Notes: generated by a model not told the origin, from the letters alone. A stretch of 64,000 nt of DNA from Cunninghamia lanceolata (GCA_027924645.1 BSBN01001750.1:620001-684000), one strand, 5' to 3'; positions 12,147 through 24,600 are shown, counted from the first letter of the stretch. Made by a program: numbers and translations.

Positions 12147-13402
12147 TGTTATGTCGTAAAATGTCCCCCTAGGACTTTTACCTCCTAAGTTTAGCTCCCA
12201 GGTCCTTTAGATTTAATCATGCATGTTAAAAATGAATCCCGAAGAAAAATCCCCCGAAACCCATGTCAAATGGGACTTAGGGGACATTCTTGAGCTTAAG
12301 CAAGTCCCAAAGTAGGACCCTAGACTTGGGCGCTCGTGCCCTAGTCCAGACCTATTTTGTCGGGACCCAAATTTTAAATGTCCGCAAAATGGCCGTTAAA
12401 AGGTTTCCGTTTGTCGGCCTATTCAATTTGAATTACGAATGTTTAGTGGGAATGCATATATAAACATGTTTAGGACTTTATTTTACACCTAGATGGATAA
12501 TGCAGACTTGTGATCTTATGCTAAGGATATTCAAGGCTTTCATTGTGTTGCAGAGCAATATTGTGTTATGTTTGTACTTGTTTGTTGCAAATTTGTCTTC
12601 ATCAATCCATCTCCTCATGGCATGAAAGATCTTCATCTCCTTGTGAGAGCTTCACCTCTAAGGTGACATCTATTTCATGTTTCAATCTATTTATCATACC
12701 ATTTTACTTTTGCCTCTGTCCACCAAGGGCACACACTCTCTCTAACAATGGTGTTGGAAGGCTTGAATGCCATTCTGGGGCTTGACCGAGGCAAGCTCCT
12801 AAACACCACAACCCCTAACCCCTTTCTTGTGATTGTAGGTTATAGGTGTTAGATCTTGCAGAAAGGAGTTGCAGGAGGTCAATGCAGAGCATAAAGATTT
12901 CAGATCTGAAGAAAATGATAGAAAATATCCCTAATTGGACAAGGGTGCCCACTCTTTTGTCCTCCAGTTTAGCATTGTTAGAAATCTCTGAGCAGGTTAT
13001 AGTTTGAAGCACATTTTGGTTCCAAGCCCTCAGAAAAAGTATTACATTAAACACTGGTGCCCGCTCTTTCATCCCTAAAGTTTTTGCTTTCTGAAATTAA
13101 AACCCTAGTATGTTTCTAATCTATATTTAGTGCCTTCCTGTGCGAGCATTTGTCAGGATTCATCCATTTGTTTATGATTTTGCATAATTAGGATTTTAGG
13201 CCTAATCGAATTAGGGTTTTAACAAATTAATCAACAAATTCTAAATTTCCTTATCATTCCAAGTGACAGCAAACCTGTAGTTGAGTCCTCTTGCAAAAGT
13301 TGTGATTCAACTCGGTTTAATGTCCTTGAATATATGTAGTGAAAGGAGGATCTAATTAAACTATCAGCCTCATTCAACATCCCTCTTTTTTTCTACATAA
13401 CA
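12147..13402 (+). repeat. 5' LTR of the nested element (1256 bp)
   Basis: Starts TGTTATGTCG and ends CTACATAACA. A likely promoter, TATATAAAC, is at 12457-12465. Compared by eye with the 3' LTR, the first 200 bases differ at about one position in fifteen, mostly C/T and A/G changes. Confidence 0.93.
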
Positions 13403-14441
13403 TTTTGGTGAACCTGTGTTTTTTTTGAATTTTGCACTTTGTTGAGTGTTGTACATCAGATTTGCATTCATACATATCATTTTCATCATCATACATTTGA
13501 AAACCTTGCATAAAAATTGAAAAATCTGAAAAAATAAGCATTTTTGGCTTGCATTTAGACATAATTTGCATTATTTTCCTTGCATATTATTGAAAACATT
13601 TAAATTTATGATATTTACATCAGATCTGAAATAAATTGCAGCATTTCATCTTTTCATGATCATTCATCTTGCATTTGCATCTCTCATTTGCTAGGGTTTT
13701 GCTTGAAATTTTGCATTTTTTATATAACCTAGTAATTTCAAAAGCTAGGGTTTGTAATTAAAATCTTATTTCAAATTTTATTACTCAAATTTACACTCAT
13801 TCAAATATGATTTTGGAGTGTAGTGTTTCATCATAGTGTGTTTTTGCATCTAAATTTCAAAATTTGCATTTACACATTGTGTATTTCAACAAAAATAAGC
13901 ATATTCATTCATCTTGTCTTAATTTTGACTTTGCATTAAACATTGTAGCATTTTGGCATCATTTTTAGATCTGAATTGAGTTATTTCACACATTAAATTA
14001 AATTACATTTCATTCATCCATCATTGTGCATAAATTTCATAACCTTTTTTGTGCATTTATATTGAAAAAAGTGACAAACTTGAGCATTTTCGGTGCCTAA
14101 GCAAGCATAGTTTTGCTTTGTTTCATTGCTTCATAGACATCATTAATTTCAGATCTTGCATTCATTATCAAACATACATCCATTGGTCATTTGAAAATTT
14201 TGCATCAATTTATAGCATTTTGTGAAAATTGGCATATTTTTAAATACACATTGTGTATTTCAACACTAGGTGTTTATACACTTTGTTCACACTTTCTTGA
14301 TCAAAACCTTTATAGTCATTAACTTGGCTTTGTTGTGTAGCACTCTTTCCTCCTTTCCAATGTGCTTGTTGTGGACACTATGTGTCTTTTAGTACCCATT
14401 TCCCTCAAACAAGTGTGTTAGTGCAAAATAGTCTCACATCT
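13403..14441 (+). other. Leader of the nested element, no gene
   Basis: Follows the primer-binding-like sequence. It is very AT-rich, with many TTTGCATT and TTCATC words and repeated ATTTCA blocks (the phrase CACATTGTGTATTTCAACA occurs near 13873 and 14246). No long frame was found on either strand. Confidence 0.55.
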
Positions 14442-15548
14442 ATGGCCTCTCATCATCAAAACAACATTATGGTCTATCCCCAATTTGATAAGAAAAGGAA
14501 GACCCCTCAACCTGAAATAACATTTGCACCAAGAGCTAAAACAATGGGAGACATTGAAGGTCCTCTTTACATCACCATAAACATAATGGGGACTCTGGTA
14601 AGAGGAGCCCTTATTGATCCAAATTGCATGACTAACATTGTTACGGAAGAGTTCCTCTATTCACATAAATTGATACAAGAAACCTATGAGCCTACAGACA
14701 TGATGATAAAAACACATAATGGAGCTTTCCTCCCGGCCTTAGGAAAGATTACTTTAATGATCAAATTGCTTGACAAAGCTTTAGAACAATCATTCAATAT
14801 TATCCCTACATCTGACCTCTTCAGTCTAAAACTAGGCCACCCATGGCTCAAGGCTATGAAAGCTATCCCTTCAACACTTCATCAATGCTTAAAATTTCCT
14901 CACCATGGGTCTATTCGAATTGTTCATCATAGTCGATGGCAAGCTATGGTTATGCGAAAGAACATCATCCTTGACTACTTTTGGCCCGAACCTACTAAAG
15001 AACCTGAACCACGAATAGATCAAACTTTCTTGGGATATTGACGTTACAAGGCACAAGTACTATCAAAATTGGTCGAACCCCTTATTCAACAAACAACAAA
15101 TAGAGAACAACCTACATTACAAGAACCCCCTAGACTGAAAGGTAAGGGACTTTATGCTAAGCTTCCTCCTCTGACATCCTTACAAGGATCAGTAGATATC
15201 TGTAGAAAACAAAGCAATGCACCATTAAGAGATAATCATATGTTTCCTTCTTCTAAGATACTGGAAATTATAGAAAAACATGAGATCCCTTTTGAAAACA
15301 TCACTAATAAACAACGAAGGAATAGACAAGCAAGAGAAAGAAGGAAGAAAAGACAAGCCTTAGCTCGAAATAAGACACCACTACAACAAGAGAACATTTC
15401 ACCATCTAACATTGAATCAAACAAAGAAGAGCCTAAGGTCGAAGAAGTAAAGGATGATAACTTTAGTCAGGCAATTGTACCTTATGTTCCCTTTTTTTCG
15501 TGCATTCGAGATTGGGAGGAAGATGACTTGCTCGACGACAACTGCTAG
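14442..15548 (+). pseudogene. Retropepsin-like protein with a basic tail, one in-frame stop
   Basis: The ATG at 14442 opens a frame of about 368 codons to the TAG at 15546-15548, interrupted by one TGA at 15039-15041. The downstream part continues in the same frame. The first part resembles plant Gypsy aspartic proteases: GPLYITINIMG (about residues 35-45), then ALIDPNCMTNIV where the family has a D-T/S-G active site, and LGHPWLKAMKAIPSTLHQC followed by KFPHHG, a typical retropepsin C-terminal stretch. Asp-Pro-Asn replaces the usual triad, so catalysis is doubtful. The second part is Gln/Glu-rich with a strongly basic run, RQARERRKKRQALARNK. It might act as a gag-protease-like protein helped by other elements. 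The TGA sits where a Trp codon is plausible. Confidence 0.7.
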
Positions 15549-16519
15549 TTCGATTGTATACATAGGTAAGTATTTCTAACCCTGTTGACCACCTTTGTCG
15601 TAGCACATTTTTGCTCGCTTACGTGACCTCCTCTTATGTATTGTGGTCCCCCGTGATGTGTTATGTGTTGTTTAAGCCTCCTAGGATGACCCTTGATACT
15701 CTTGTAAGGTCAAGGATACTGGGAGACTGCCTCTATTGTGACCATTCTTCTATCTTGCCTCTCCTCTATTTTATTGTTGTGTGTCGTTCCTTAGAGGCAT
15801 AGCGTTGCAGTTGATGACTTGGGGGCATCCTCCTACCTAGTGTTCCTAAGGCACTTGTTCTCCTCTCTCAATTTTATTGTTTACCTTCTTCAGTGATTCT
15901 ACCTAGTTAGCGGGTGATGAAAACAAACAAATGCTAATACGGACCATGTTTCCCTTTAGTGAGAAAGCAAAAATGGACCTAGTCCATAGATGAAGATGGG
16001 GTTGATCTATATATATTTGATGCTTGACTAGTAGAGTCACTCCGTGTAATGTATCATCTTGTGGCATTCTTGTGACTAACATTTTATAATCCACTTAATC
16101 TACTCTTGTACACTTTGAATGGTCTCTCACCTTGTTGCTACACTCGGTTCCAAGGTACATGCAGTATAGCCCAATAGTTATACTCGACTCCGAACTCGTT
16201 AGTATAGCCTTGGTCCTTGATGTAATTGTTTTCATGCATAGCTTTAATGAATTACTTTGGTTATTATCTTAGATTAAGATTTCTAACCTCTCTTGTTATC
16301 TTATCTTAGCAAATCTTATCACCATGTTTGTGGGAACATTTGGCGATTGTGAGCACATTCACCTTGGGGGCATGGGCTTTACGAGAGCTCTTGTTCCCTT
16401 GTGTGTCTTCTCTCTACCTTAATGTGCTTGATATCGGTACACGACATCAACCACCTTAAGGTGGGGGCATATATAATGATATCTATCTGATGATTTTGGT
16501 ACTAACGAAGCATGTTTGT
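15549..16519 (+). other. Non-coding part of the nested element
   Basis: No coding sequence recognised. It contains isolated TGGGGGC tracts near 15819, 16365 and 16462 that resemble the tract next to the 3' LTR. Confidence 0.5.
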
Positions 16520-16710
16520 AAGCCCTCTCCGTGAGGCGGGATAGCATATCCTTTTATCAAGAAGTCCTCTGCGCGAAGCGGGATAACGTATCTCTTAAGC
16601 TAGTGCATATCCTTTTATTTAAAAGACTTTCTGTGGAAGGCGGGATGGTGTATCTCTTGAGCTAGTACACATCCTTTTATTACAAAAGTCCTCCGTGAAG
16701 GTGGGGTTGG
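16520..16710 (+). repeat. Tandem repeat built on GAGGCGGGATAGC / ATCCTTTTAT
   Basis: Four degenerate units start near 16520, 16562, 16623 and 16686. Each has a CCTCYGTG-type start and a GGCGGGAT core, and most end with CATATCCTTTTAT. It lies inside the nested element. Confidence 0.7.
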
Positions 16711-16894
16711 ATCTTAAGACTATCCTCCCTTAAGCATGTTTTTGGTGGTTGTTGTGGCATAACCCAACCGTTAGGAGTGTCTGTAGCGTGTTTGAGATGG
16801 TGGGACTTAGCAATAAGCTCTTTCCAATGCTCGTGTTTGCCATGTTTAAGATGTGTAGTATGTCTATGGCATGCTATATGGCGCTCGTGTATTC

Positions 16895-17150
16895 CATGTG
16901 TTTCCCTTGTGTGTGGTGTAAAGGGTGTGGCGATGAGTCCCCCCCACACTTGAGTTTTGTTTGGCATGTCTTCCCTTGTGTGTAGTGTAAAGGGTGTGGC
17001 GATGAGTCCCCCCTACACTCGGGTTTTGTGTGGCGTGTTTTCCCCCTGGTGTGGTGATGAGTCCCCCCAACACTCGGGCTTTGTATGGCGTGTTTTCCCC
17101 TTAGTGTAGTGTAAAGGGTGTGGCGATGAGTCCCCCCTACACTTTGGGTT
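16895..17150 (+). repeat. 69-bp tandem repeat, four units
   Basis: The core GGCGATGAGTCCCCCC recurs with starts near 16929, 16998, 17053 and 17122, giving spacings of 69, 55 and 69 bases. The third unit has lost 14 bases (the GTGTAAAGGGTG part). It creates open frames on both strands without coding evidence. Confidence 0.85.
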
Positions 17151-17217
17151 TGTTTTATGTGCTTTTTAGGATTCCATTTTATATGTGAAAATGTTATGAA
17201 AATGCTATATCAATGTA

Positions 17218-17345
17218 TTCATCGTGTTTTGCGTGACTGCTCTCATGTCTTCATCGTGTTTTGCATGTCTTCAATACTGTCTTCTCCGTGTTTTGCGTGC
17301 CTGTTATTGTCTTCATTGTGTTTTGCTTGTCTGCGATGTGTCTTC
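17218..17345 (+). repeat. Short tandem repeat, TTCATCGTGTTTTGCGTG type
   Basis: Four units start near 17218, 17249, 17282 and 17312, with a period of about 31-33 bases. It is the third separate tandem block in the 3' half of the nested element. Confidence 0.75.
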
Positions 17346-17510
17346 TAGTGTTGTTGTATTCATCTTACCTGAGACTGGGGGCTAGAAATAGTTTCTCAAT
17401 CTTTGTGTATGCCTTAGCTTCAAGTGCCTAGTGTGTTTGATGTGTTTTCGACTGTACTTTAATGCACGTATGGGTCATAAGATCATACATACATTAAAGT
17501 GGGGGCTAAA

Positions 17511-18754
17511 TGTTATGTCGTAAAATGTCCCCTAGGACTTTTACCTCCTAAGTTTAGCTCCCGGATCCTTTAGATTTAATCATGCATGTTAAAAATGAAT
17601 CTCGAAGCAAAATCCCTCAAAACCCATGTCAAATGGGACTTAGGGGACACTCTTGAGCTTAAGCAAGTCCCAAAATAAGACCCTGGACTTGGGCGCTCGC
17701 GCCCTAGTCTAGACCTATTTTGTCGGGACCCAAATTTTAAATGTCCGCAAAGTGGTTGTTAAAAAGGTTTCCCTTTGTCGGCCTATTCAATTTGAATTAC
17801 GAATGTTTAACGAGAATGCATATATAAACATGTTTAGGACTTCATTTTACACCTAGATGGATAATGCAAACTTGTGATCTTATGCTAAGGATATTCAAGG
17901 CTTTCATTGTGTTGCAGAGCAATATTGTGTTGTGTTTGTTGTAGATTTATCTTCATCAACCCATCTCCTCATGGCATGAAAGATCATCATCTTCCTGTGA
18001 GAGCTTCACCTCTGAGGTGACATCTATTTTGTGTTTCAATCAATTTATCATATCATTTTGCTTTTGCCATGTCCACCAAGGACACACTCTCTCTAACAAT
18101 GGTGTTGGAAGGCTTGAATGTCATTTCAGGGCTTGATTGAGGCAAGCTCCTAAACACCACAACCCCAAATCCCTCTCTTGTGATTGCAGGTTACAGGTGT
18201 CAGATTTTGTTGAGAGGAGTTGCAGGAGGTCAGTGCAGAGCATTAAGATTCCATATCTAAAGAAAACGATAGAAAATATCCCTAATTGGACAAGGCCGCC
18301 TGCTCTTTTGTCCTCCAGTTTAGCATTGTCAGAAATCTCTTAGCAGGTTACAGTCTAAAGCACATTTTGGTTCCAAGCCCTCAGAAAAAGTATTACATTG
18401 GACACTGGTGCCCACTCTTTTATCCCCGAAGTTTCTGTTTTCCGAAATTAAAATCCTGGTATGTTTATAATCTGTATTTAGTGCTTTCTTGTGCGAGTAT
18501 TTGTCGAGATTCGTCCATTTGTTTACGAATTTGCATAATTAAGATTTTAGGCCTAATCGGATTATGGTTTTAACAAATTAATCAACAAATTCCAAATTTT
18601 TTTTATCATTCCAAGTGACACCAAACCTATAGTTGAGTCCTCTTGCAAAAGTTGTGATTCAATTCGGTTTAATGTCCTTGAATGTTTGTAGTGAAAGGAG
18701 GATCTAATTAAACTATCAACCACATTGAACATCCCTCTTTTTTTCTACATAACA
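17511..18754 (+). repeat. 3' LTR of the nested element (1244 bp)
   Basis: Starts TGTTATGTCG right after AAAGTGGGGGCTAAA and ends CTACATAACA, followed by the target duplication CCTAG. The TATATAAAC box recurs at 17821-17829. It pairs with 12147-13402. Confidence 0.93.
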
Positions 18755-18759
18755 CCTAG

Positions 18760-19509
18760 TTCAATCCCAAGGCATGCAAGAATGATCCCCAAATTCAAAT
18801 CATTAAATTCAAAATTTAGTGTTCCCACTCCCTTTTACTAGCTTTATGAGCCGACTAGCACACATTTTGTGCAACATGTTGCTATGTCATTATATTTAAA
18901 GATATTCAATGTATACTTAATTTCATATGACAAAAGAATTAGAGCACACTTCAATTCTTAAAAGGATTAAAAAAAAAATGTACTTCATCATATAGACCAT
19001 CTGCATGTCTATGTATGTTGTCTTCAATATTGCTCATCATTGTTAAGCTATCTCACCAAGGAGTTTGACCTATGAGAACTCAATCACCTATCGAGAGAAG
19101 AAACTCGTAAATGATGTCCTTAAACAAGCCCTTGACAAATTCAAACAAGAAGAAGATGAAGGCGGACAACTTTTTAGGTGCACATTTGTTAGATTGTTCT
19201 CGCATTGCTCAAATCAATCCTACGCATTGGATCAAGTTCCCATAGCTTGGGTTTGAACTACAAAGATTTTTGAGATTGTATAGATTATGAGACAATCATC
19301 AAAATGAGGACATTAATATTTGGGTATTGTCGAATTGATCTCACAGAGCTTCAACGTCATTCTTTTGTGATCAGTTTTAGAGCTAAATATTCATATCCCT
19401 CGCATTTAATTTTCATACATTAATTGCAATTATATGTCCCAACTCTACCATTGATGGTATTTATCTATTTAACCTAAATTTATGTAAAAGAGATTTTATT
19501 CCCATTGCA
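18760..19509 (+). repeat. 3' LTR of the non-coding element, second part
   Basis: Continues the LTR interrupted at 12146. It matches the last 750 bases of the LTR at 9711-10819 and ends CCCATTGCA. An open frame at 19065-19256 is accidental: the same place in the other LTR copies is not open. Confidence 0.87.
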
Positions 19510-20177
19510 TAATATTGCACTTAGACATGATTTTAAGGCTTCCAAAGCGGGCATATTAATTCATAATTCTTCTCATGTTTGCCTTGTATTTTGATGATAA
19601 ACCTTGTAATTTGATCCTAAAACTTTCATACAATAAATATGCTTCAAGACAGTGGGCTTTTTGAGATTTTTATATAATTTATACATTTTAGTTCTTAGGT
19701 TTGGTGAGTTATCGTTCCACCCCATATAGGGTTTGATCAATGAAAAAAATTGCATTGAAGAGATTTCATTTCTGCATTTTCTGGTTATAATCCTTTTACT
19801 CAATGTACAGAACAAAAAGAACAGTTTATAAATGGCCGGAATGCTCATCTACTTGTAGAGCCGTTGACATACATTGTTTCACTATAATCTCATTCATATT
19901 GTCTCAGGGATATTGGTGCCCAACTTTGTGCCATTTTTTGGTCAGTAACAGTTTTAAAACTTTTGAATCAAATTTTGCTGAATGGAGACATGACCTATCA
20001 ATGATTCAATTCCTCTTGTTGGGTAGGCATAGGTGATGCCATTAGGCTTTTACAATTTGTAAAGATCGAAGTTGATTAGGTGTAATCTCAAATCACAGGA
20101 TTGCATGCCCTACAGCAACCAGTACATACCCCCCATAAAGAATTTCTCCATAACCAAGCTTTGTAGGCATACTAGTT
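19510..20177. other. No gene recognised
   Basis: Mixed sequence between the LTR element and the 216-bp duplication. Short open frames exist on both strands (19573-20036), but none resembles a known domain. Confidence 0.4.
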
Positions 20178-20610
20178 AATGTGGGTTAACTTCAACAGCC
20201 CAAAACAGAAAAAGAGAGTTTTTTTAGTTTTAGAGTGGTTTATTTGCAGCATATTACCATGCAAAATCCTTTTGGGTTAGGCTGCAGAAGTTGTTTGAGT
20301 TCCAACTTTTCAGGTCTCACGACTGGCTTTTAAGTTTTTCTTTGATGACGAGTCCAGTAGTGAGACCTGTGGCTGTAACATCAGGATTCAAACAATGTGG
20401 GTTAACTTCAACAGCCCAAAACAGAAATAAAGAGTTTTTTTAGTTTTAGAGTGGTTTATTTACAGCATATTTACCATGCAAAATTCTTTTGGATTAGACT
20501 GCAGAAGTCGTTTGAGTTCCAACTTTTCAGGTCTCACGACTGGCTTTTAAGTTTTTCTTTGATGAGAGTCCAGTAGTGAGACCTGTGGCTGTAACATCAG
20601 GATTCAAACA
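20178..20610 (+). repeat. 216-bp tandem duplication
   Basis: Two head-to-tail copies at 20178-20393 and 20394-20610, each beginning AATGTGGGTTAACTTC and ending near AGGATTCAAACA. They differ by only a few bases, so the duplication is recent. It lies about 1 kb beyond the stop codon of the NRG2-like gene. No coding function seen. Confidence 0.92.
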
Positions 20611-21650
20611 ACCTACACAGTCTAAACTAGAAGAATCTTGAAAGAAAAAGAGAGCTTTCCCTCATTTGTTTTAGTTTAGATGATCAATATCAAGCAAAGA
20701 CATGGATACGACCAATCTCAAAGCATAATTACCATATTTAGAATTTTATAGCATCTAGTATGTGGTACAAACTGTATATCAGATTAATCCTGCAAGATGA
20801 TTATCTTCAACCTCTCTTCTCAGTGTAACTGATTTGAGTAATAGAGTCATTTGTAGCAAATTTTTCGCTAAAGCAATGAAAATTTCATTGGATCCCACAA
20901 TATTAAAAGAGGCAAAAATATGAAAGTTATAATTCTATTAACTGTCTGAATATCACAGTACAGAGGAGTTCCCACAGTGCACCCAAAACCAAAAGCCACG
21001 GGGAGCACAACAGTCATATAGCATAAACATCCTTCATGGGCAATAGGCCAAAATGCCTAGGGCAGGCAGAGGCCTTTTCGGACACTAGCATAATAACTAG
21101 CCTATCAAACACACACATTAGCAAAGAATAAAGAAACAAATGGCATTAAGGCCTACTTGTCTGGAAGCCTCGCAGGGCTGCAGCTAGCTTGGTTCTGAAA
21201 TTTAAATCTAGCTGCAATCCCTATTGTTTCTGAATTATTAATTTATGATGACTAAACAATGGTAAACATGAAGAAATTTTGTATCTGCAAGATGTATAGG
21301 AATTGGACTTGAATATAATATATAGAACTGATTTTGCAGGAATCCTGGCACAACCATTACATAGGGTCTTGAGACAACTATTTTGTATTCAGTATTACAA
21401 TCTGGACATATCAGGGCCTTGGCTTGGATCCAATATGTACAACAAGAGCACTTAATTTAGTCTTGTCTCAAATATTTACCTTCTGGATTTTGCTAGAGCA
21501 GCTAGACCAAAATTGTCTATTTGAATAGGTGATCGATCAAAATTTGAGAAATTTTGACTTTAAGCTTCTGGAGGTATTTTTGTTACAGGAACTGTCTTCC
21601 TATTCTGTGTGCATAATAGAGCAAGTAACTAGAGTTTCTTATAGAATGTA
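20611..21650 (-). other. 3' flank of the NRG2-like gene
   Basis: Downstream of the stop codon on the gene strand. It should hold the 3' untranslated region. I could not pick a poly(A) signal with confidence, and no other gene is visible. Confidence 0.4.
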
Positions 21651-24600
21651 TTAAAATCTAAAGGACTTGGTGTGGTTATGCACACCCTCAAATTGTTGCA
21701 TGCAGACACTAGAGAAACCAGTCATTGCTTGGAAGACATTCGGAAGGCTTGTTTGCAGATTGTTTAAGGTCATGGCCCTCGTAATTCGAATAGAATTCGC
21801 ATGCTTGGACTTCTCATCTTGAACCTTCCTTGTAAATGCATCAATTTTAGCCTTCTTCTCTGCAACGGGATTTCTAGGACCAGAGCCAGCAGTGTTTGTT
21901 GCTGTTAATCTGCTATGGGTAGAATTAGTATACTTCTTTTCCATACTCTGCAAGGAGGCCAATTTCTTTTCAAGCTCTTTAGAAAACCTTTCTGATTTTT
22001 TCCTGTGCTTTTGTTCCTCAGCTTGCTGCACGACCATAGCATTGATAACTGTAATAAAACTTTTAATAGCTTCTGACGCTGCCTTGTCAGGCAACCTGTC
22101 AAGTGCTTGCTGCCATTCCTCCAACAATATAGAGATGGGTGAATAACATCCGAAGTTCCCTTCTGTTACATTCTCAGGCTGAAGGAGACTTAGTTTGATC
22201 CACCCATTCAGAGCCTGCATATACTTCCTTTGGCTTTTAATCAAGCTACAAAAACTATTGTACCATGCAGTGACCTCATCTTTCAGCTGAATAGTTGCCT
22301 GCCTGTGATGATCACTTGTAGCCTCTGTACTTGGAAGACTGTTCAGATGATTGATTTGCTGCACAATATGACTTTGGACTTGGTGACACTCATACATGGA
22401 CCTCCACATTTGCATTAACCTGCAAACTCTAGCAATGATACTGTTAGGCAATTTTACTCTACATTTCTCTTTGGAAACAAGATATGGAAAGCAAATAACA
22501 AGTACAACCCAAGGATCTAATGAAAACAGTATTTAGAAGCATCAAGAAGAGTAAACCGCAAAAAAAAAAATTATAATGATAGCCATCAACATCAAGCATT
22601 GACCTCGATGTTTTCCCTGATGATGGGACCAGTATAGAGATCCAAATGTCAGAACCTGATCAAACCATGCAGTTGACCCCAGAAGAACATAAGCAAAAGT
22701 AATCATGGGAACAGGCAAAGACGGGCATTTGATAATAAATCAAGGTGTCAGTAAAGGATCTCTAGTCAAGATTAACCATTGAAGTTAAGATGTGGCATGC
22801 CAGCCGGTGGTTGAGTTTCAAGCTTCCTGGTGAGGTTTGAAACTTGTGGCAGGTGATCAAATTTGAAAGGATGAGACCAGGTGAAAGTCTCCCACAGACT
22901 TTGCAGAGTAGAAACCCCATAAACCTGAAACTTATTAGCCTAAGAGGCTGTGAAGCTTACGAGGGGCTTCTTTCAAGCAGCATTTCTTAACAGAAAATCA
23001 GTACAGTAAAAATGTAAAACATATGAGACTGCTAGGCACAGAAGGCGAAGTAGATGACCCTCATAGTATATTATCCATTGGCTGAATTCCAAGGGGTATA
23101 GGGGGTATATCTTCGTCTCTATAATTCACTATGAACTTCACTGGAACTATTTCATTTATTCAATATCAAATAGCAGTATTCATCCATACTCTTTGTCTTA
23201 TCCATCCCAATACAAGTAGAACATTGCGTCCTCAACAAGGCTTATTGAAAGCATTAACAAACACGAATGTTCCAAATAATTGTCAAAGGAATTAGCTAAT
23301 TGAAAGCATTAACAATCATGAATATCAAAGATAAGTGCTTGTTTTTACCCGTCTGATAACTCAAGAAGTTGTGGGTACAATTCGTTCTCTCTCAAATTGA
23401 CAATTGATGCTGATGTTGTATTTACAGCCTGGTGTGCATCCAGTATTTGAGATTGCAGTATACCTACAGCTGTTCTTGTTTTTTCAATCTTCTTGTCCTC
23501 TTTTCCTTTTGATTCTTGATGGTGCAACAATGCCAATTTCTTCTTCTGATCTATTCGTGCAGATTCACAACTCTGCAAAACCATTTAAGGAACCAAATCA
23601 AATTAAAAAATGCTGGCATCCACTCAAATTTCAGACCTGAGACTATTGGACCAAACCATCCAATATCCATGACAGAGAAAAGGTAATCTGCTGACCAATT
23701 CTTGTAAGCTGGTCTCCAATCTCAATAAAAAAGCTTCTCATACATACACTTAATGTTGTTTGTCAGTTGGCTTTGAACTCTACTGGTTTCTTGGATTAGC
23801 TTATTGCAATTTCTCTCTATTCAATATAGTTTACAACTTAATAGAACATAACCCTTGCTCATTAATGTGGGCTAGCATTTGATCCCTGAGCCTCGCTTAA
23901 AATCAAAACATTATAGTTATTAAAGCATTCAGTTTAAGTTTTAGTACTTTTACTGCAAATTTTGCATTCTCTTTGACTCACAAAGTTACGGTGTTATAAC
24001 AGGCAACAATACTGAAATGCAGAAGCATCAATCTTTAATTAAGGTAAATAAAAAAAATTTCAATAATATCCACGAGACCAAAACTGTCTATGGGACCACA
24101 AGAATACAATGGATCACTGAAGTGATAAAAATTGAAATAAGGGATAGGGGGAAGCAAAAAGACAAATACCCTGACTTCTTCATAGAGCCTTTTCTCCCAA
24201 GCATGAAGTTTCTCCAAAGTTGAGCAATGGCTTCCCCGTCTACCCGACTCATCAATGTTCTGAAATTCAATACTATCTCTGCCAGCAAGAGGTGATTTGG
24301 AAGACCAAGACCACGACAAGGCACTGAAAACTTTAGCAGATTGGTAACTGTTCTCTGTAGCACAGACAATCAACCTTAATAAGCCCTAATGAAGTGCTTT
24401 TGTTCAAGAAAAAGAAAAAACAAACATCTTCTACCTTCAAAGAAAGAATTGAACAATGACATTCGCATAGCAAAAAAGATTTAAAGTGATCGGAGATTCA
24501 TACACAAATGTGACCATGGTTTACCCACAGGATAATCTGATTTCTATTAGGTAAAGAATACAGGGATGTCATGAAAAACAGGGAAAGGATTCAAAAGCTA

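Larger units (their letters stand above)
12147..18754 (+). mobile_element. Nested LTR element with a protease-like ORF only
   Basis: A complete 6608-bp insertion. LTRs lie at 12147-13402 and 17511-18754, the target duplication is CCTAG (12142-12146 and 18755-18759), a primer-binding-like TTTTGGTGAACC starts at 13403, and the purine-rich AAAGTGGGGGCTAAA ends at 17510. The interior codes only for a retropepsin-like protein with a basic tail (14442-15548). RT, RNase H and integrase are missing, so it is non-autonomous. The protease type suggests a Gypsy-like parent. About 2 kb after the ORF is tandem-repeat-rich non-coding DNA. Confidence 0.93.
9711..19509 (+). mobile_element. Non-coding LTR element, split by a nested element
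   Basis: Two matching LTRs of about 1.11 kb enclose only about 970 bases of internal sequence. The 3' LTR is interrupted by a younger element at 12147-18754. A primer-binding-like TTTTGGTGAACC follows the 5' LTR directly (10820). No gag, protease, RT or integrase was seen, so it would depend on another element for mobility. The 5-bp flanks (AATGG left, TAATA right) do not match exactly, so the insertion is old or its ends have mutated. Confidence 0.85.

Noticed and set aside
16680..17073. Overlapping open frames on both strands with His/Thr- or Cys-rich peptides
   Set aside because: They follow from the 69-bp tandem repeat and are not conserved in any unit-independent way.
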